44,745 nucleotides of DNA. Source: an uncultured Lentisphaeraceae bacterium. Lineage in GTDB: Bacteria > Verrucomicrobiota > Kiritimatiellia > RFP12 > DVOR01. Shown here one piece after another: positions 25,144-34,590 of the stretch. Numbering within the stretch: the stretch's first letter is position 1; each line of letters opens with the position of its first letter. The notes beneath the pieces were generated by a model. That model had not been told where the DNA came from and did no database searches. It saw only the letters and a list, made by a program, of their open reading frames with translations. The DNA lies in assembly GCA_949288955.1 (NCBI GenBank), contig CASEMS010000011.1, positions 14,982 to 59,726 of the forward strand, written 5' to 3'. The translations under genes were made by a program, and so were the position numbers.

Positions 25144-26034
25144 CTATCGAGAGGCGAGGTATTGGAGGACGAGGGGCGCCAGCAGGACGATGAAGACCCC
25201 CGGCAGGATGAGCAAGAGCAGGGGGAAGGACATATTGACGACGGCTTTCTGCGCGCGCTCCTGGGCGCGGTTGCGGGCTTGGCGGCGGATCAGCTCCGCC
25301 GCGGAACGCAGGTTGTCGGAGATGGAGGTGCCCATCTCCATGGCCTGCGCTAGGGTGGTGAAGACGGCCGTGGCCTCGGGCGTGCCGACGCGCTCGGCCA
25401 CATGGTTGAGCGCGGCGGGGAGGGAGGCGCCGAAGGCGACCTCGTTGCGCAGCAGCGTCAGTTCCTCGCGCACGGGGCCCGGCTCGGTAACCTGCGTCAC
25501 CGCGACGATGCCCGAGAAGAGGTCGCCGCCGGATTGGCTGATCAGGCGCATGACGTCCAACGCGCCGGGCAGTTGGCGGACGAAGAGGCGTGTGCGTTTG
25601 CCCGCCGCGTCCTTCAGGCCGCTCTCCGGCCACGCCCAGAGCATCACCCCGAAGAGCAACACAGCGAGAAAGGTCAGCCCCGCCGGCGCGCCCAAGAGCG
25701 GCAGAATCGTCGCGAGGACGAGGGTGGAGAGGATGGGGAAGACCCAGCGCGCCACGAAGATTTCCGCCCCTGTGGCCCCGCCCAGAAAGGTGCCGCCGGC
25801 CTGGCGCGTGAGCGTCTCCAGTTCCGAGAGCCGCTTGTCGAGCCCCGCGTCCAGCCCCCGCCGACGTTCCACGACCCCCGCGAAGAAGGCGAGCAGTTGG
25901 TTGAGCACCGGGCGCGCGGCGTCGGTCGCGGCGATTCCGGCATGGGCGCGGAGCAACGCGCGGACGAGGGCGTAGGCCACGAGCGCGGCGGCGATGGCCC
26001 CGGCGGTCAGCCCGATGAGCAGATCGGCGCTCAT
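25144..26034 (-). CDS. tadC: Tad pilus inner-membrane platform protein TadC (GspF family)
   Basis: 296 residues with a GspF/TadC domain (about 105-230) between membrane helices at ~10-30, ~95-125 and the C terminus. PGALDVMRLISQSGGDLFSGIVAVTQ, LTLLRNEVAFGASLPAALNHVAERV and VFTTLAQAMEMGTSISDNLRSAAELIRRQARNRAQERAQKAVV are typical of TadC. Together with TadB it forms the membrane platform on which the ATPase acts. Its start overlaps the tadB stop by four bases. Confidence 0.9.
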   Translation of the reverse strand: MSADLLIGLTAGAIAAALVAYALVRALLRAHAGIAATDAARPVLNQLLAFFAGVVERRRGLDAGLDKRLSELETLTRQAGGTFLGGATGAEIFVARWVFPILSTLVLATILPLLGAPAGLTFLAVLLFGVMLWAWPESGLKDAAGKRTRLFVRQLPGALDVMRLISQSGGDLFSGIVAVTQVTEPGPVREELTLLRNEVAFGASLPAALNHVAERVGTPEATAVFTTLAQAMEMGTSISDNLRSAAELIRRQARNRAQERAQKAVVNMSFPLLLLILPGVFIVLLAPLVLQYLASR

Positions 26035-26891
26035 ACACGCACCTCCACGATCTTGCGGATCCAGACGTAGGCCAACGCCTGCATCGCCGTCATCACCAAG
26101 AGGGTGACGAGCCCCCCGCCAGTCTGGAAGAGCGGCAGGACAATCTCCCGGCGAACCAGGAAGAGGATCAGAAGAAGCGCGAAGGGCAGGCAGCTCATCA
26201 CCAGCGCCTGCATCCGCCCTTCGGTGGTCATCGCGCGCAACTCGTCCTCGAAGGCAAGGTTGTCGCGGATGAGCGCCGACAGCATCCCATAGCTCTCGGC
26301 AAGGTTGCCGCCGTGCGAGACGCCGATTTTGGTGGCGATGACAATCATGCGCACCTCCTGGATGGGCAGCCGTTCGCCGAAGTTCTCGAAGGCTGTGCCG
26401 ATGGAGTAGCCCAGACGCGTGTCGCAGAGAATCCGGGCGAACTCGGCGGAGATGTGCTCGGGGAAGCGACGCAGGTTGCGGGCGAGGGCTTGGGGCAGGG
26501 TGAGACCGGCGCGGATCGAGTTGGCCAGCATGTCCAGCGCGTCGGGCAACTCCGCGCGAAGGCGATCCTGTCGGCGGCGTGCGAGGCGGCGGAGGATCAG
26601 CCCGGGCAACGCGAAGGCGGCGGCCACGCAGAGCACGAGGAAGAAGAGCAACGCCCCCGGCTTGCCCGCCATCAGCACCGCGCCGAAGAGGAAGACCGCG
26701 ATGGCGCCGACGGCGACGCCTTGACGGACGGCTTGGACGGGGAGCGTCTCGGCCGCCGCCGCGCGGGCGGAGAGTTCGTCCTCCTCCTGCGCCGCGGCGG
26801 CACGGGCGGAGAGGAGCGCGCGCACCGTCACCCCCACGAGGAGAGCGGCGGCGAGGCCGCAGGCATAGGCGATGAGAAGGTCAGGGCTCAT
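26031..26891 (-). CDS. tadB: Tad pilus inner-membrane platform protein TadB (GspF family)
   Basis: 286 residues with four or so membrane helices and a cytosolic GspF domain: LPDALDMLANSIRAGLTLPQALARNLRRFPEHISAEFARILCDTRLGYSIGTAFENFGERLPIQEVRMIVIATKIGVSHGGNLAESYGMLS follows the TadB pattern. The ATG at 26891 overlaps the ATPase gene by 11 bases. The open frame upstream of it on the same strand is a shadow of that gene. Confidence 0.92.
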   Translation of the reverse strand: MSPDLLIAYACGLAAALLVGVTVRALLSARAAAAQEEDELSARAAAAETLPVQAVRQGVAVGAIAVFLFGAVLMAGKPGALLFFLVLCVAAAFALPGLILRRLARRRQDRLRAELPDALDMLANSIRAGLTLPQALARNLRRFPEHISAEFARILCDTRLGYSIGTAFENFGERLPIQEVRMIVIATKIGVSHGGNLAESYGMLSALIRDNLAFEDELRAMTTEGRMQALVMSCLPFALLLILFLVRREIVLPLFQTGGGLVTLLVMTAMQALAYVWIRKIVEVRV

Positions 26892-28491
26892 CGGGCACCC
26901 CATCGAAGATGGAGAGATCCAGCGGCACGCCGCGCAGGGCGAAGTCCTCAAGGAAGGTGGGGCGCCCAACGGCCACGTGCTCGCCGCGCATCTTGCGCGT
27001 CTGAGGCTCCACCCCGGTCTGACGGAAGACGAAGAGGTCCCGCAGGCGCGGTTGGCCGCGTTCGTCCAACCCCAACACCTCGGTGACGGCGATGACCTTG
27101 CGCGAGCCGTCGGAGAGTCGGGCGGTCTGGACGATGAGGTCGACGGCGGAGACAATCTGCGCACGGATGGCCGAGAGCGGAAGATCCATGCCGGCCATGA
27201 GGCAGAGGGTCTCCAGACGGGCGATGGTGTCGCGCGGGCTGTTGGCGTGGACGGTGGTGAGGGAGCCGTCGTGGCCGGTGTTCATGGCCTGAAGCATGTC
27301 GAGCGCCTCGCCGCCACGGCACTCGCCCACGACGATTCGGTCGGGGCGCATACGCAGCGAATTGGCCACGAGCGTGCGGATCGGCACGGCGCCTTTGCCC
27401 TCGGCGTTGGCGGGGCGGGCCTCCATGCGCACCACGTGGTCCTGTTGGAGCTTCAGCTCCAGGGAGTCCTCGATGGTAACGATGCGCTCGCCGCCGCCGA
27501 TGCAGAGCGAGATGGCGTTGAGGAGGGAGGTCTTGCCGCTGCCTGTGCCGCCGGAGACGACGATGTTCTTGCGCAACGTCACGCTGGCCTCGATGAAACG
27601 GGCCATGGCCGGGGTCAGCGAGCCGATGGAGATGAGCTTGTCCAGCGTGAAGAGGGATTTGCCGAACTTGCGGATGGTGAGGCACGCGCCGTCGGGGGTG
27701 ATGGGCGGGATGACGGCGTTCACGCGGCTGCCGTCGGCCAAGCGCGCATCGACCAGCGGCGAAGACTCATCGATACGGCGGCCGATGGGCGTGACGATCC
27801 GCTCGATGACGCGGATGAGGTGTTCCGGGTCGCGGAAGTGGCGGGCGGTGAGCGTGAGCTTCCCGGCGCGCTCCACGTAGATGCGCCGGTAGTCGATGAC
27901 CATGATCTCGGAGATGGAGTCGTCGGCGATGAGCGGCTCCAAGGGCCCGAGGCGGAGCATGTCCTCCACCGTCTCGGCGCGGAGGGCGGCAAGGGCCTCG
28001 TCGGGCAAGCCGGCCAACTGCGGCGGACGCTCGCGGATGGTCTCGTCGAGGAAGTCCGTGACGCGTCGCTCCAGTTCGGCGTCCGCCACGGTCTCCGCGC
28101 CGCCGATCTCCTGGGAGAGACGGAAGAGGGCGCGCTCGTAAAGCCAATCGCGCGCCATGTCGCGGCGGCTGGCATGGCCGACGGTCGCGCCGCCGCACTC
28201 GGCCTCGAAGGCGAAGCCGCGCACCTTGAGGGGGACGCGCCCGGCGATGGGGAACTTCGCGGCGCGGCGGCCCTCGCTCTCCAACGAGCCATCGCCCGTG
28301 AGCTCCTCCACCCACCATAGGCTGCCGCCGGGGATCAGCCGCAACTGACGGTCGGCCAGACCATAGGCGGCCTCGGCCACCACCACGTCGCAGGACGGTG
28401 CGCTGCCCAGATAGAAGCACTCGTCAGGCTTGCCCGAAGGCTTGAGCGTGGCGATGCGTTTGCCGTCGCGATAGAGCGCCAATGGGTTCAT
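26881..28491 (-). CDS. tadA: Tad pilus ATPase TadA/CpaF with N-terminal FHA-like domain
   Basis: 536 residues, the motor for pilus assembly. Residues ~1-100 form a degenerate FHA-like domain ([42 protein letters not shown]) lacking the usual conserved Arg/His. Residues ~115-250 are the CpaF N-terminal domain. The secretion ATPase core has Walker A GGTGSGKT (314-321), an Asp box near [12 protein letters not shown] (336-347), Walker [15 protein letters not shown] (386-399) and a His box [13 protein letters not shown]. The FHA-type N terminus is unusual for TadA/CpaF and is echoed by the separate protein at 24204. It follows the secretin gene by 15 bases. Confidence 0.94.
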   Translation of the reverse strand: MNPLALYRDGKRIATLKPSGKPDECFYLGSAPSCDVVVAEAAYGLADRQLRLIPGGSLWWVEELTGDGSLESEGRRAAKFPIAGRVPLKVRGFAFEAECGGATVGHASRRDMARDWLYERALFRLSQEIGGAETVADAELERRVTDFLDETIRERPPQLAGLPDEALAALRAETVEDMLRLGPLEPLIADDSISEIMVIDYRRIYVERAGKLTLTARHFRDPEHLIRVIERIVTPIGRRIDESSPLVDARLADGSRVNAVIPPITPDGACLTIRKFGKSLFTLDKLISIGSLTPAMARFIEASVTLRKNIVVSGGTGSGKTSLLNAISLCIGGGERIVTIEDSLELKLQQDHVVRMEARPANAEGKGAVPIRTLVANSLRMRPDRIVVGECRGGEALDMLQAMNTGHDGSLTTVHANSPRDTIARLETLCLMAGMDLPLSAIRAQIVSAVDLIVQTARLSDGSRKVIAVTEVLGLDERGQPRLRDLFVFRQTGVEPQTRKMRGEHVAVGRPTFLEDFALRGVPLDLSIFDGVPDEP

Positions 28492-28506
28492 GCGCGCCTC
28501 CGTGGG

Positions 28507-29877
28507 TTAGGGCATGAGGACTTCCACGGGGCGGCCGCGCAGGGCATCGGCCTTGGCTCGGACACCGTCGGTGTCTTCCACCGCCCAGTCCACCGTCACC
28601 ACCAACAGGATCTCGCGCGAGGAATTGTCCTGGCCCTCGCTTCCGAAGAGCCCGCCGATGAACGGGATCCGGCTCAGGAAGGGAAGGCCGCGCTTGGTGC
28701 CGCCCTCCGTCCAGTGGTTGAAGCCGGAGAGCAGGATGCTCTCGCCGGGGCGGACGATGTACTTGCTCTTGGTCTGATAGCGGGAGACGTCCGTGTCGCC
28801 GGTGGCGTTGTCGTTGATGGGCGTGCGCAGGTCGAGGTCGAACTCCAGGTTCACGGTCTTCTCGTCGAGGATGGTGGGGCAGGCTTTGATGATGTAGCCG
28901 TACTCAATCTCGGTGATGCCGGTCTTGTACAGGTCGCTCGTCTCCTTGTAGAGCGTGCCGCCGGACTGGAACTCGGCCGGTTCGCCGCTCTGCGTGGAGA
29001 GCGTGGTGGCGTAGAGTTGCTTGGCCACCTCGTTTTGCTTGAGGGTGTTGATGCGGGCGGTGAGGCCCTCGCTGTTGCTGATGGTGCCCGAGAGGTTCTC
29101 GTGGACGGTGTAGGTGAGGTCGAAGTCCGCCCCGATGGCGTCGGAGATCTCCACGCCCAGGTTCCGCGCCAGCGTGCTGTCGTAGGAGAGGAACTCGATG
29201 CCGATGAGGATCTTCTGCTTGTAGACGCGCATGGCGCCGGTGTTCACCGTGAAGCTCGGGAACTCTGTCAGGAAGGCGCGCACCTTCCCGGCCAATGTCT
29301 CGATCTGCTTCTGGTCATACATCTGCCCAGAGAGGCAGACCTCCGAGCCCACCACGTCCGCGGAGACGTCCGGCTGACCGTTCCGCCGCAGGAAGTCCGC
29401 CAGCAACGCCTTCAGCGCCTCCGGCGAGACGCTCACGTGGCTGACGATCCGATCGGGGTCCAACGCGATGGCCTCCCGCACGCGCCGCAGCGCCGCCACG
29501 TTGGCGGTCGCGCCGGTGAGCACCACCTTGTCGCCCACCACCTCGGCGCGAATCTCCGGGTCGTCGGCGAAGAGCCGCCCCAGCATCCCCCAATAAGCGG
29601 GGCGCACGTTCACCTCCAGTGTCGCCACGGGGCCGCCCACGCCAAAGAATGTAACCGTCGCCGCGCCCATCCGGAGCCCCGCCAGCTCTGTCTCGCCCCC
29701 CTCACGCAACGTGACGGTGGCGACGGCGGCGTTGGAGACGCGGGCGCGCTCGGCGCCCGGCACCGTGAGGAAAGCGCTTTCGGCCTCGGTGAGCGTCTGT
29801 GGCGCCAACTCCCGGGCGCGCGCACCCACCGTCCCCGCGGCAAGGGCCGCGGCCAAGAGAATCAGGGTTGCCCTCAT
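28507..29877 (-). CDS. rcpA: Tad outer-membrane secretin RcpA/CpaC
   Basis: 456 residues. Signal peptide (MRATLILLAAALAAGTVGARA), then the pilus-assembly N-terminal domain (AESAFLTVPGAERARVSNAAVATVT, LAGLRMGAATVTFFG). A BON-like region (LTGATANVAALRRVREAIALDPDRIVSHVSVSP) precedes the secretin beta-domain (LNTLKQNEVAKQLYATTLSTQSGEPAEFQSGGTL, LEFDLDLRTPIND, PGESILLSGFNHWTEGGTKRGLPFLSRIPFIGGLFGSE). It forms the outer-membrane pore for the pilus, which shows the host is diderm. Its ATG overlaps the rcpC stop (ATGA). Confidence 0.93.
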   Translation of the reverse strand: MRATLILLAAALAAGTVGARARELAPQTLTEAESAFLTVPGAERARVSNAAVATVTLREGGETELAGLRMGAATVTFFGVGGPVATLEVNVRPAYWGMLGRLFADDPEIRAEVVGDKVVLTGATANVAALRRVREAIALDPDRIVSHVSVSPEALKALLADFLRRNGQPDVSADVVGSEVCLSGQMYDQKQIETLAGKVRAFLTEFPSFTVNTGAMRVYKQKILIGIEFLSYDSTLARNLGVEISDAIGADFDLTYTVHENLSGTISNSEGLTARINTLKQNEVAKQLYATTLSTQSGEPAEFQSGGTLYKETSDLYKTGITEIEYGYIIKACPTILDEKTVNLEFDLDLRTPINDNATGDTDVSRYQTKSKYIVRPGESILLSGFNHWTEGGTKRGLPFLSRIPFIGGLFGSEGQDNSSREILLVVTVDWAVEDTDGVRAKADALRGRPVEVLMP

Positions 29878-30701
29878 TTCGCCTCCTCCTTCGCGCCGGC
29901 TTCCAGCGCACGCACGGTCTCATAGAACGACGTCCCCGGATAGACCACGCCGCGCGTGCGATCCTCCTCCACGCGGGCGTCGCGTTGGTTGCGCAACAGA
30001 TAGGTGAGCGTGCCCATCGTGCGGGCCTGGATGAGGGTGAGGGCTGCGCGCGTGGGCACGTTCAACGTCAGAGTGCCGTAGCCCTCGACCTCCTCGCCCA
30101 GGCGGAAGGCGCGGTCGGTGGCGATGACCGGGACGTTCTGCATGATGACCATCGAGACGACACGTCGGCCGTCCTCCCCTTGCGTGGGCAGCCCCAACAT
30201 CGCCTCCGACGCCGTCAGCACGATGTCCACGCGGCTCCCCGGCTGGATGAACCCGCAGACGCTGCTCACTGCGTCCACCGGCAACGTCACGGCACGGCAA
30301 TCCTCACCGATGAGATCCGTCAGCCCCACCTCCGGCTTGTCCTCCACGTCCACCCACAGGATGGGCGTGTTCGCCGCGATGAGCCGCTTGGCCGCGTGTC
30401 CGACGAACTTGGACTTCGCCTCGGCCAACGCCGCGGCGAACCCCGGCGCGCTAGGGTCCGGCAACGCCACGTGGACGTTCGAGAGCGCCCCTGCCGGCAC
30501 CGTCGCCGCGGCGAGTTGCTCCTCCGCGATGACCGCACCCGCGGAGATTTCCTCGGTGGCGGTGAGGATGCAGACGGTCGGTGTCTCGGGCACGGCCGTC
30601 TTCTCGCGCACATAACGGTTGATGGCCACGATGGCGAAGAGGCCCACCAGGATCGCTGCCACGATGGCGAGTTTCGCGTTGGAGCCGCTTGGGTTGCTCA
30701 T
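29874..30701 (-). CDS. rcpC: Tad pilus assembly protein RcpC/CpaB
   Basis: 275 residues. One N-terminal membrane helix (LAIVAAILVGLFAIVAINRYV), then an SAF/antifreeze-like domain (EEISAGAVIAEEQLAAATVPAGAL, LIAANTPILWVDVE) and the RcpC region (CRAVTLPVDAVSSVCGFIQPGSRVDIVLTA). CpaB/RcpC is a periplasmic component that works with the secretin, possibly by contacting peptidoglycan. The ATG at 30701 follows AAAGGAGAA and overlaps the upstream stop as ATGA. Confidence 0.9.
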   Translation of the reverse strand: MSNPSGSNAKLAIVAAILVGLFAIVAINRYVREKTAVPETPTVCILTATEEISAGAVIAEEQLAAATVPAGALSNVHVALPDPSAPGFAAALAEAKSKFVGHAAKRLIAANTPILWVDVEDKPEVGLTDLIGEDCRAVTLPVDAVSSVCGFIQPGSRVDIVLTASEAMLGLPTQGEDGRRVVSMVIMQNVPVIATDRAFRLGEEVEGYGTLTLNVPTRAALTLIQARTMGTLTYLLRNQRDARVEEDRTRGVVYPGTSFYETVRALEAGAKEEAK

Positions 30702-31618
30702 GGGTTCTCCTTTCGGGGCGGACGCACGTACACTTCGTCGTCCGTGAAACGATAAACAAGGGAGCTCTCCCCGGTGCGGGGCCCGGGGGTGGCGCGCACG
30801 TTGCACGCCACGTTCCTATAGATAAAGGTAGCGGTACCACCCGTCGGCGCCCCCACGGCGCGGAGCGCGTCCACGGGCGAGGGCTCCCGACGCCAACCCA
30901 TCGTGGCCGCGGCGTCGCCCACCCGCGCCAACGCCGCCTCGGGTGTGCCCGGCGTCAGGGTCGTGAGATAGAAGGCCGCGCCGCCGCGCCGTTGGACAAG
31001 GCGCGTGGTGAGGGCGTGCCCCTGACAAAGCGCGCCCATCCAACGCGGCAACCGTCGCTCGGGGCGGAGACGCGCGGCGCTCCGAGCCAGCAGGGTGAGG
31101 CCGTCGGCCTGGATGGCCGCCTCGGGGTCGACCCGTTCCGCGCCCTCGGTGCGCAACAGGAAGGTGCGCACGCGGCTGCCGCCGGTCGTCGCGTCCTCGG
31201 TGACCGAGACCTGCGCGAAGCCGTTGTCGGGCGTGGCGTAGACCTCGTCGCCGGCCAAGGCGAGGAGATGGGTTTGGTCGAGCGGGAGCTCGCCGGAGAG
31301 GGGCTTCCACCCTTTGGCCGCCAAGCGGGCGGCGACCTCGGTGCGCGCCTGCGCCACTGGCATGGGCAACGTCTCCTCCGAACGCTCCGGGGTCAGCCCG
31401 CCGAAGGTCGTCCACAACGTCTGGGGCACCTCCTTCGCCAGATCCAATGCCTTCTCCGCGGGCACGGAGACCTGCGCCTCCGGGGCCTCGGCGCGGGGCG
31501 GCGGCACCGGCCGGAGGAGATCCCGCGCCGCGAAGCGGAGCAGCCACACGCCCCCGGCCACGATGGCCAGGGCCGCAAGGACGCGCAACGTCTTCTGCAA
31601 GGGGGGCGGGAGTCTCAT
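30698..31618 (-). CDS. single-pass membrane protein of unknown function in the Tad locus
   Basis: 306 residues. One membrane helix near residues 10-30 (VLAALAIVAGGVWLLRFAA), a Pro-rich linker, then a periplasmic domain of about 250 residues. Two similar-looking blocks (ARTEVAARLAAKGWKPL...LPLDQTHLLAL and EAALARVGDAAATMGWRREP...GTATFIYRNVACNV) suggest an internal repeat of an alpha/beta unit. I do not recognise the family. It overlaps rcpC at its 3' end and a TadE-type gene at its 5' end, both by four bases, so it is firmly in the operon. Confidence 0.65.
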   Translation of the reverse strand: MRLPPPLQKTLRVLAALAIVAGGVWLLRFAARDLLRPVPPPRAEAPEAQVSVPAEKALDLAKEVPQTLWTTFGGLTPERSEETLPMPVAQARTEVAARLAAKGWKPLSGELPLDQTHLLALAGDEVYATPDNGFAQVSVTEDATTGGSRVRTFLLRTEGAERVDPEAAIQADGLTLLARSAARLRPERRLPRWMGALCQGHALTTRLVQRRGGAAFYLTTLTPGTPEAALARVGDAAATMGWRREPSPVDALRAVGAPTGGTATFIYRNVACNVRATPGPRTGESSLVYRFTDDEVYVRPPRKENP

Positions 31619-32397
31619 TTCAGCTTGAAGGTCTTCTTGATCTTGTCGATGAGGTCGCCCGTCGCCTTGATATAGGTGGGGCGACGGTCCACGAAGGTCT
31701 CGCGGTTCGGCATATAGCACCAACGGCGGACGATCTGGTCGGTGGCGGTCGGCTCCTCTTGGATGATCAGGAGCCCCGTCTCGTCCCAGCCCGGCCCGGC
31801 CTTGCCGTAGAGTGCCTTCGGGAAGAGGGTCTGCGTCCGCATGGAGACGGTCGCGCCGATGGTGTAATCCGCCGCCCACGGCTCGGTGAGATAGCGCACG
31901 CAACGGAAGGAGACCAAGTCGAGGACGCCCTTGAGGATGCCGCTGAAGAGGCCGAGCGCCGTCTTGTTGGCGCCGCTCTTGTCCACCAGTTTGTCGCCCT
32001 GGCCGGTGAGGAAGGTGCCGAGGAACTGGAAGGGCAGCGGACGCTGACGGAAGGCCATGTGGACATCGTCCGCGAGCGTGGCGGGCCCCACGACGGGCCG
32101 CGTCGTGTAGGCCAGATAACCGCGCAGGGTGTTGAGCGCGGGGGAAGGCGCCTTCACCTCCAACTCACCATAGGCCGTCGGCGCGCGCGACTCCAAGTCC
32201 GCGGCGAAACGCGCCCCCACTTCCAACTGCTGACGCACGAGCGTCAGGTGCGCCACATCGAAGACGAAGGCGCCCATTGCCAGGATCAACGGCGCGACGA
32301 GGGCGAACTCCACGTAGAGCGAGCCGCGCTCGCCCAGCAGACGCCTTAGGAAGCGTCGGCGGCTGCGTGCCTCGTCTCTCGCGTCCGTCCCCGTCAT
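31615..32397 (-). CDS. TadE-like pseudopilin (copy nearer the secretin)
   Basis: 260 residues. The TadE motif follows a basic leader: GERG then SLYVEFALVAPLILAMGAFVFDVAH, with Glu at +5 after the predicted cleavage Gly. This is the prepilin-peptidase site of Flp and TadE pseudopilins. The remaining ~200 residues are a soluble domain without recognisable motifs. It starts one base after the TadG-like stop. No prepilin peptidase gene (TadV/CpaA) is in the window, so processing must depend on one elsewhere. Confidence 0.85.
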   Translation of the reverse strand: MTGTDARDEARSRRRFLRRLLGERGSLYVEFALVAPLILAMGAFVFDVAHLTLVRQQLEVGARFAADLESRAPTAYGELEVKAPSPALNTLRGYLAYTTRPVVGPATLADDVHMAFRQRPLPFQFLGTFLTGQGDKLVDKSGANKTALGLFSGILKGVLDLVSFRCVRYLTEPWAADYTIGATVSMRTQTLFPKALYGKAGPGWDETGLLIIQEEPTATDQIVRRWCYMPNRETFVDRRPTYIKATGDLIDKIKKTFKLK

Positions 32398-32398
32398 G

Positions 32399-33526
32399 TC
32401 AGTGATACAGCAGGAACCCTGCCGCCTTCTTCAGGATGTCGTGGTTGGTGATGGTGAGCGCCTCCTCCAGGGAGATGAGCTTGGCGTTGGCGCCGGCGCC
32501 GTAACCACGCGGCCGCGTGGGGTGGCCGTCGGGCGCGTTCGTCGTCAGGTCGCCCGTCACGCACTGCCCAACGGCATAGGCGATGACGGGGAATGCGGAG
32601 GTCTTGGGCGCGGCCAGGGCGTTGAGATCCTTCGCTCCCTTCTCGAAGAGCCACGCGTCGATGCCGCGGATGACGTCGTGCGGCGGATAGTCGCGCACCG
32701 CCACCCAGAGCGTGGGCGAGGGCAGGGTGGGCTTGCCTCCGGCCTGCTTCGAGACAATCGGCCAGAAGGTCGGCATCTTCGCTGGCAGCCAGTAGACCAC
32801 TCCGACGACGGGGAGTTCCTTGATGGTGGTGAAGATGGCGTCCAACCCCAAGGCTTCCCCGCTGTCCCACGGCGGCTGGCCCGTCATCTGCTTTTCCTCC
32901 ACCGGCAGGAGGATCGTGTCCTTGGGCGCGAGCGAGAGTCCGAAGGCATAGGCGTCCAGCTCCAGCGTCGTGCCCTCGGGCATCGGCAGTTTGACCGCGG
33001 ACTTTCCCGGCGAGACGAAGTGGCTGATGAGCCCCGTGGCGCCGTTGTAGGCGGCGACCTCCTGCGCCGCGAGGTAGGCCAGCACGCACGTGCCATACTG
33101 ATAGAACTTCTGCGCCACCTTGATGAAGGTGAGCACCACCTCGCACATCCACGTACACGCCGCGCACGCGATCACCGAGGCCCCCACCAACGCCACGTTC
33201 AGAATCGGCCCGATGATCGGGATGCCCGTCACGCTCTGCGCGATGGTTACCAACACCCCCGAGATGACGTAGCCCGAGATGGCCGTGGAGAGCGTGTCGT
33301 AACCCTCCTCGTTCAGGTTCTGAAGGCAGTTCATCCCGCGTGCCTGCCACGTGGCGTGCTCCAACGCCGCCGCGTCCACCGCGTCCTGCACGCGCATCTT
33401 CTCGCGCGACAGCGTGTACGTGTTCCACGTCATCGTCAGCATCCCGCAGACGAAGAACATCACCAACGCCAGGAAGAGCCCCACCGCCCCCCGGTCTCCG
33501 AAGAGCCGCCGCCTCAGCGTGTCCAT
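32399..33526 (-). CDS. TadG-like pilus assembly protein
   Basis: 375 residues. The N-terminal GDRGAVGLFLALVMFFVCGMLTMTWNTYTLSREKMRVQDAVDAAALEHATWQARGMNCLQNLN is the Tad/TadG-like domain (membrane helix followed by the DAAALE helix). A second strongly hydrophobic stretch (~75-140, GYVISGVLVTIAQSVTGIPIIGPILNVALVGASVIACAACTW) is unusual and adds membrane segments. The C-terminal ~200 residues are a soluble domain of unknown fold. It has no Glu at +5 of the TadE type. The ATG at 33526 is inside the end of the upstream gene (13-base overlap). Confidence 0.8.
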   Translation of the reverse strand: MDTLRRRLFGDRGAVGLFLALVMFFVCGMLTMTWNTYTLSREKMRVQDAVDAAALEHATWQARGMNCLQNLNEEGYDTLSTAISGYVISGVLVTIAQSVTGIPIIGPILNVALVGASVIACAACTWMCEVVLTFIKVAQKFYQYGTCVLAYLAAQEVAAYNGATGLISHFVSPGKSAVKLPMPEGTTLELDAYAFGLSLAPKDTILLPVEEKQMTGQPPWDSGEALGLDAIFTTIKELPVVGVVYWLPAKMPTFWPIVSKQAGGKPTLPSPTLWVAVRDYPPHDVIRGIDAWLFEKGAKDLNALAAPKTSAFPVIAYAVGQCVTGDLTTNAPDGHPTRPRGYGAGANAKLISLEEALTITNHDILKKAAGFLLYH

Positions 33527-34590
33527 GGGCCATCCCCCTTTCCGTCCGGGTCGCCGTAGAGCTTCCCATCCTCCTTGCCGAGGTCCGCGTCGCCCGTGCC
33601 GTCGTCCTGTGCGACCTGCTCGGCGATGACGCCCCAATCCACCTTGCTCGGATCCAGCCCCGTGCCCGTCTTCAGGCGCAGCGTCTGCGCGAACCGAATC
33701 TCCAACGCCATCGCCTCGTCCACCTTCGCCCCCAGACCGTCCGCGGCGTTGCCCAGCTGATTGGCCGAGTTGTGCAGCGTCTCCAACGCCGCGCCCAGGG
33801 ACGCGAACGCCTCGTCCTTGGCCTCCTCCTTGTTGGCCGCCGTGATGGCGCGCTCCAACTCCGCCGTCTCCTGCGCCAGGCGCCCATTGACGGCGCCGAT
33901 CGTGCCGCAGGCCAAGCCGACCTCCCGCGCCACGCCGTTGATTTTGTTGCGCAACGCCTTGAGCTCGGCGTAGGTCTGCTTCCACTGTTTCTGCAACGCC
34001 TCGGGCGTGACCTCCGTGTCGCCCCCGGTCAGGTCGTCCCCGGAGAGGCTCCGCATGGTGTCCGGATCCAACTCGATGTTGGTGCCGGCGGATTGCTCCT
34101 CGCCCACGCGCTTGGCCAGCTCCGCGATGGTCTCGTCAAGCCACTTGCGCAAGGTCCCGAGCTTCTCCGTCGCGGACTTCGCCCGCGAACGTGCCGAGTC
34201 CAACCGTGCCGCCAGTCCGGCGGCGACGCCCGAAGCCTGCCCATGCGCCTGCGCCAACGCCGCCGCGTCGTCCCAACGCTTCGCGGTCGCCGCGGGCGTT
34301 GCGGTCGCCGTTACCGTTGGCACCCCGCCCTGCGTGCCGCAATAGCGGTAACGCTGCGCGCCGCCGTCGTAGTAGAGCCACTCGCGCCGGTGGTAACCGC
34401 CCCCGCCGTTTAGGTAAATCGAGAGGTGCGAGGCCAGCAACCCGCGGTTGCCGTACTTCGTCCCGTCCAACGCTGCGCTCCAGCTCTTCTTGTACTCGCT
34501 CGGATAGTTTTTCCCACCATAGGCGATGGACTGCCATTCCTGGATGTGGTGCGCCGTCAGCAAGCCCCCTTCCGAGACGTTCCCGCCCAA
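33514..34590 (-). CDS. coiled-coil protein of the Tad locus, possibly the 3' part of the TadE-like gene
   Basis: The open frame gives 358 residues if the TTG at 34590 is used; no ATG occurs until about residue 180 and no good ribosome-binding site precedes the TTG. Residues ~1-90 include HHIQEWQSIAYGGKNYPSEYKKSW and SIYLNGGGGYHRREWLYYDGG. Residues ~95-310 are long heptad-like coiled coils (RWDDAAALAQAHGQASGVAAGLAARLD, AELKALRNKINGVAREVG). A charged tail ends in an acidic Gly/Asp stretch. It overlaps the TadE-like gene at 34557-35285 by 34 bases in the -1 frame. One extra G near 34582-34588 would join the two into one ~590-residue protein. I do not recognise the fold. Confidence 0.6.
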   Translation of the reverse strand: MGGNVSEGGLLTAHHIQEWQSIAYGGKNYPSEYKKSWSAALDGTKYGNRGLLASHLSIYLNGGGGYHRREWLYYDGGAQRYRYCGTQGGVPTVTATATPAATAKRWDDAAALAQAHGQASGVAAGLAARLDSARSRAKSATEKLGTLRKWLDETIAELAKRVGEEQSAGTNIELDPDTMRSLSGDDLTGGDTEVTPEALQKQWKQTYAELKALRNKINGVAREVGLACGTIGAVNGRLAQETAELERAITAANKEEAKDEAFASLGAALETLHNSANQLGNAADGLGAKVDEAMALEIRFAQTLRLKTGTGLDPSKVDWGVIAEQVAQDDGTGDADLGKEDGKLYGDPDGKGDGPWTR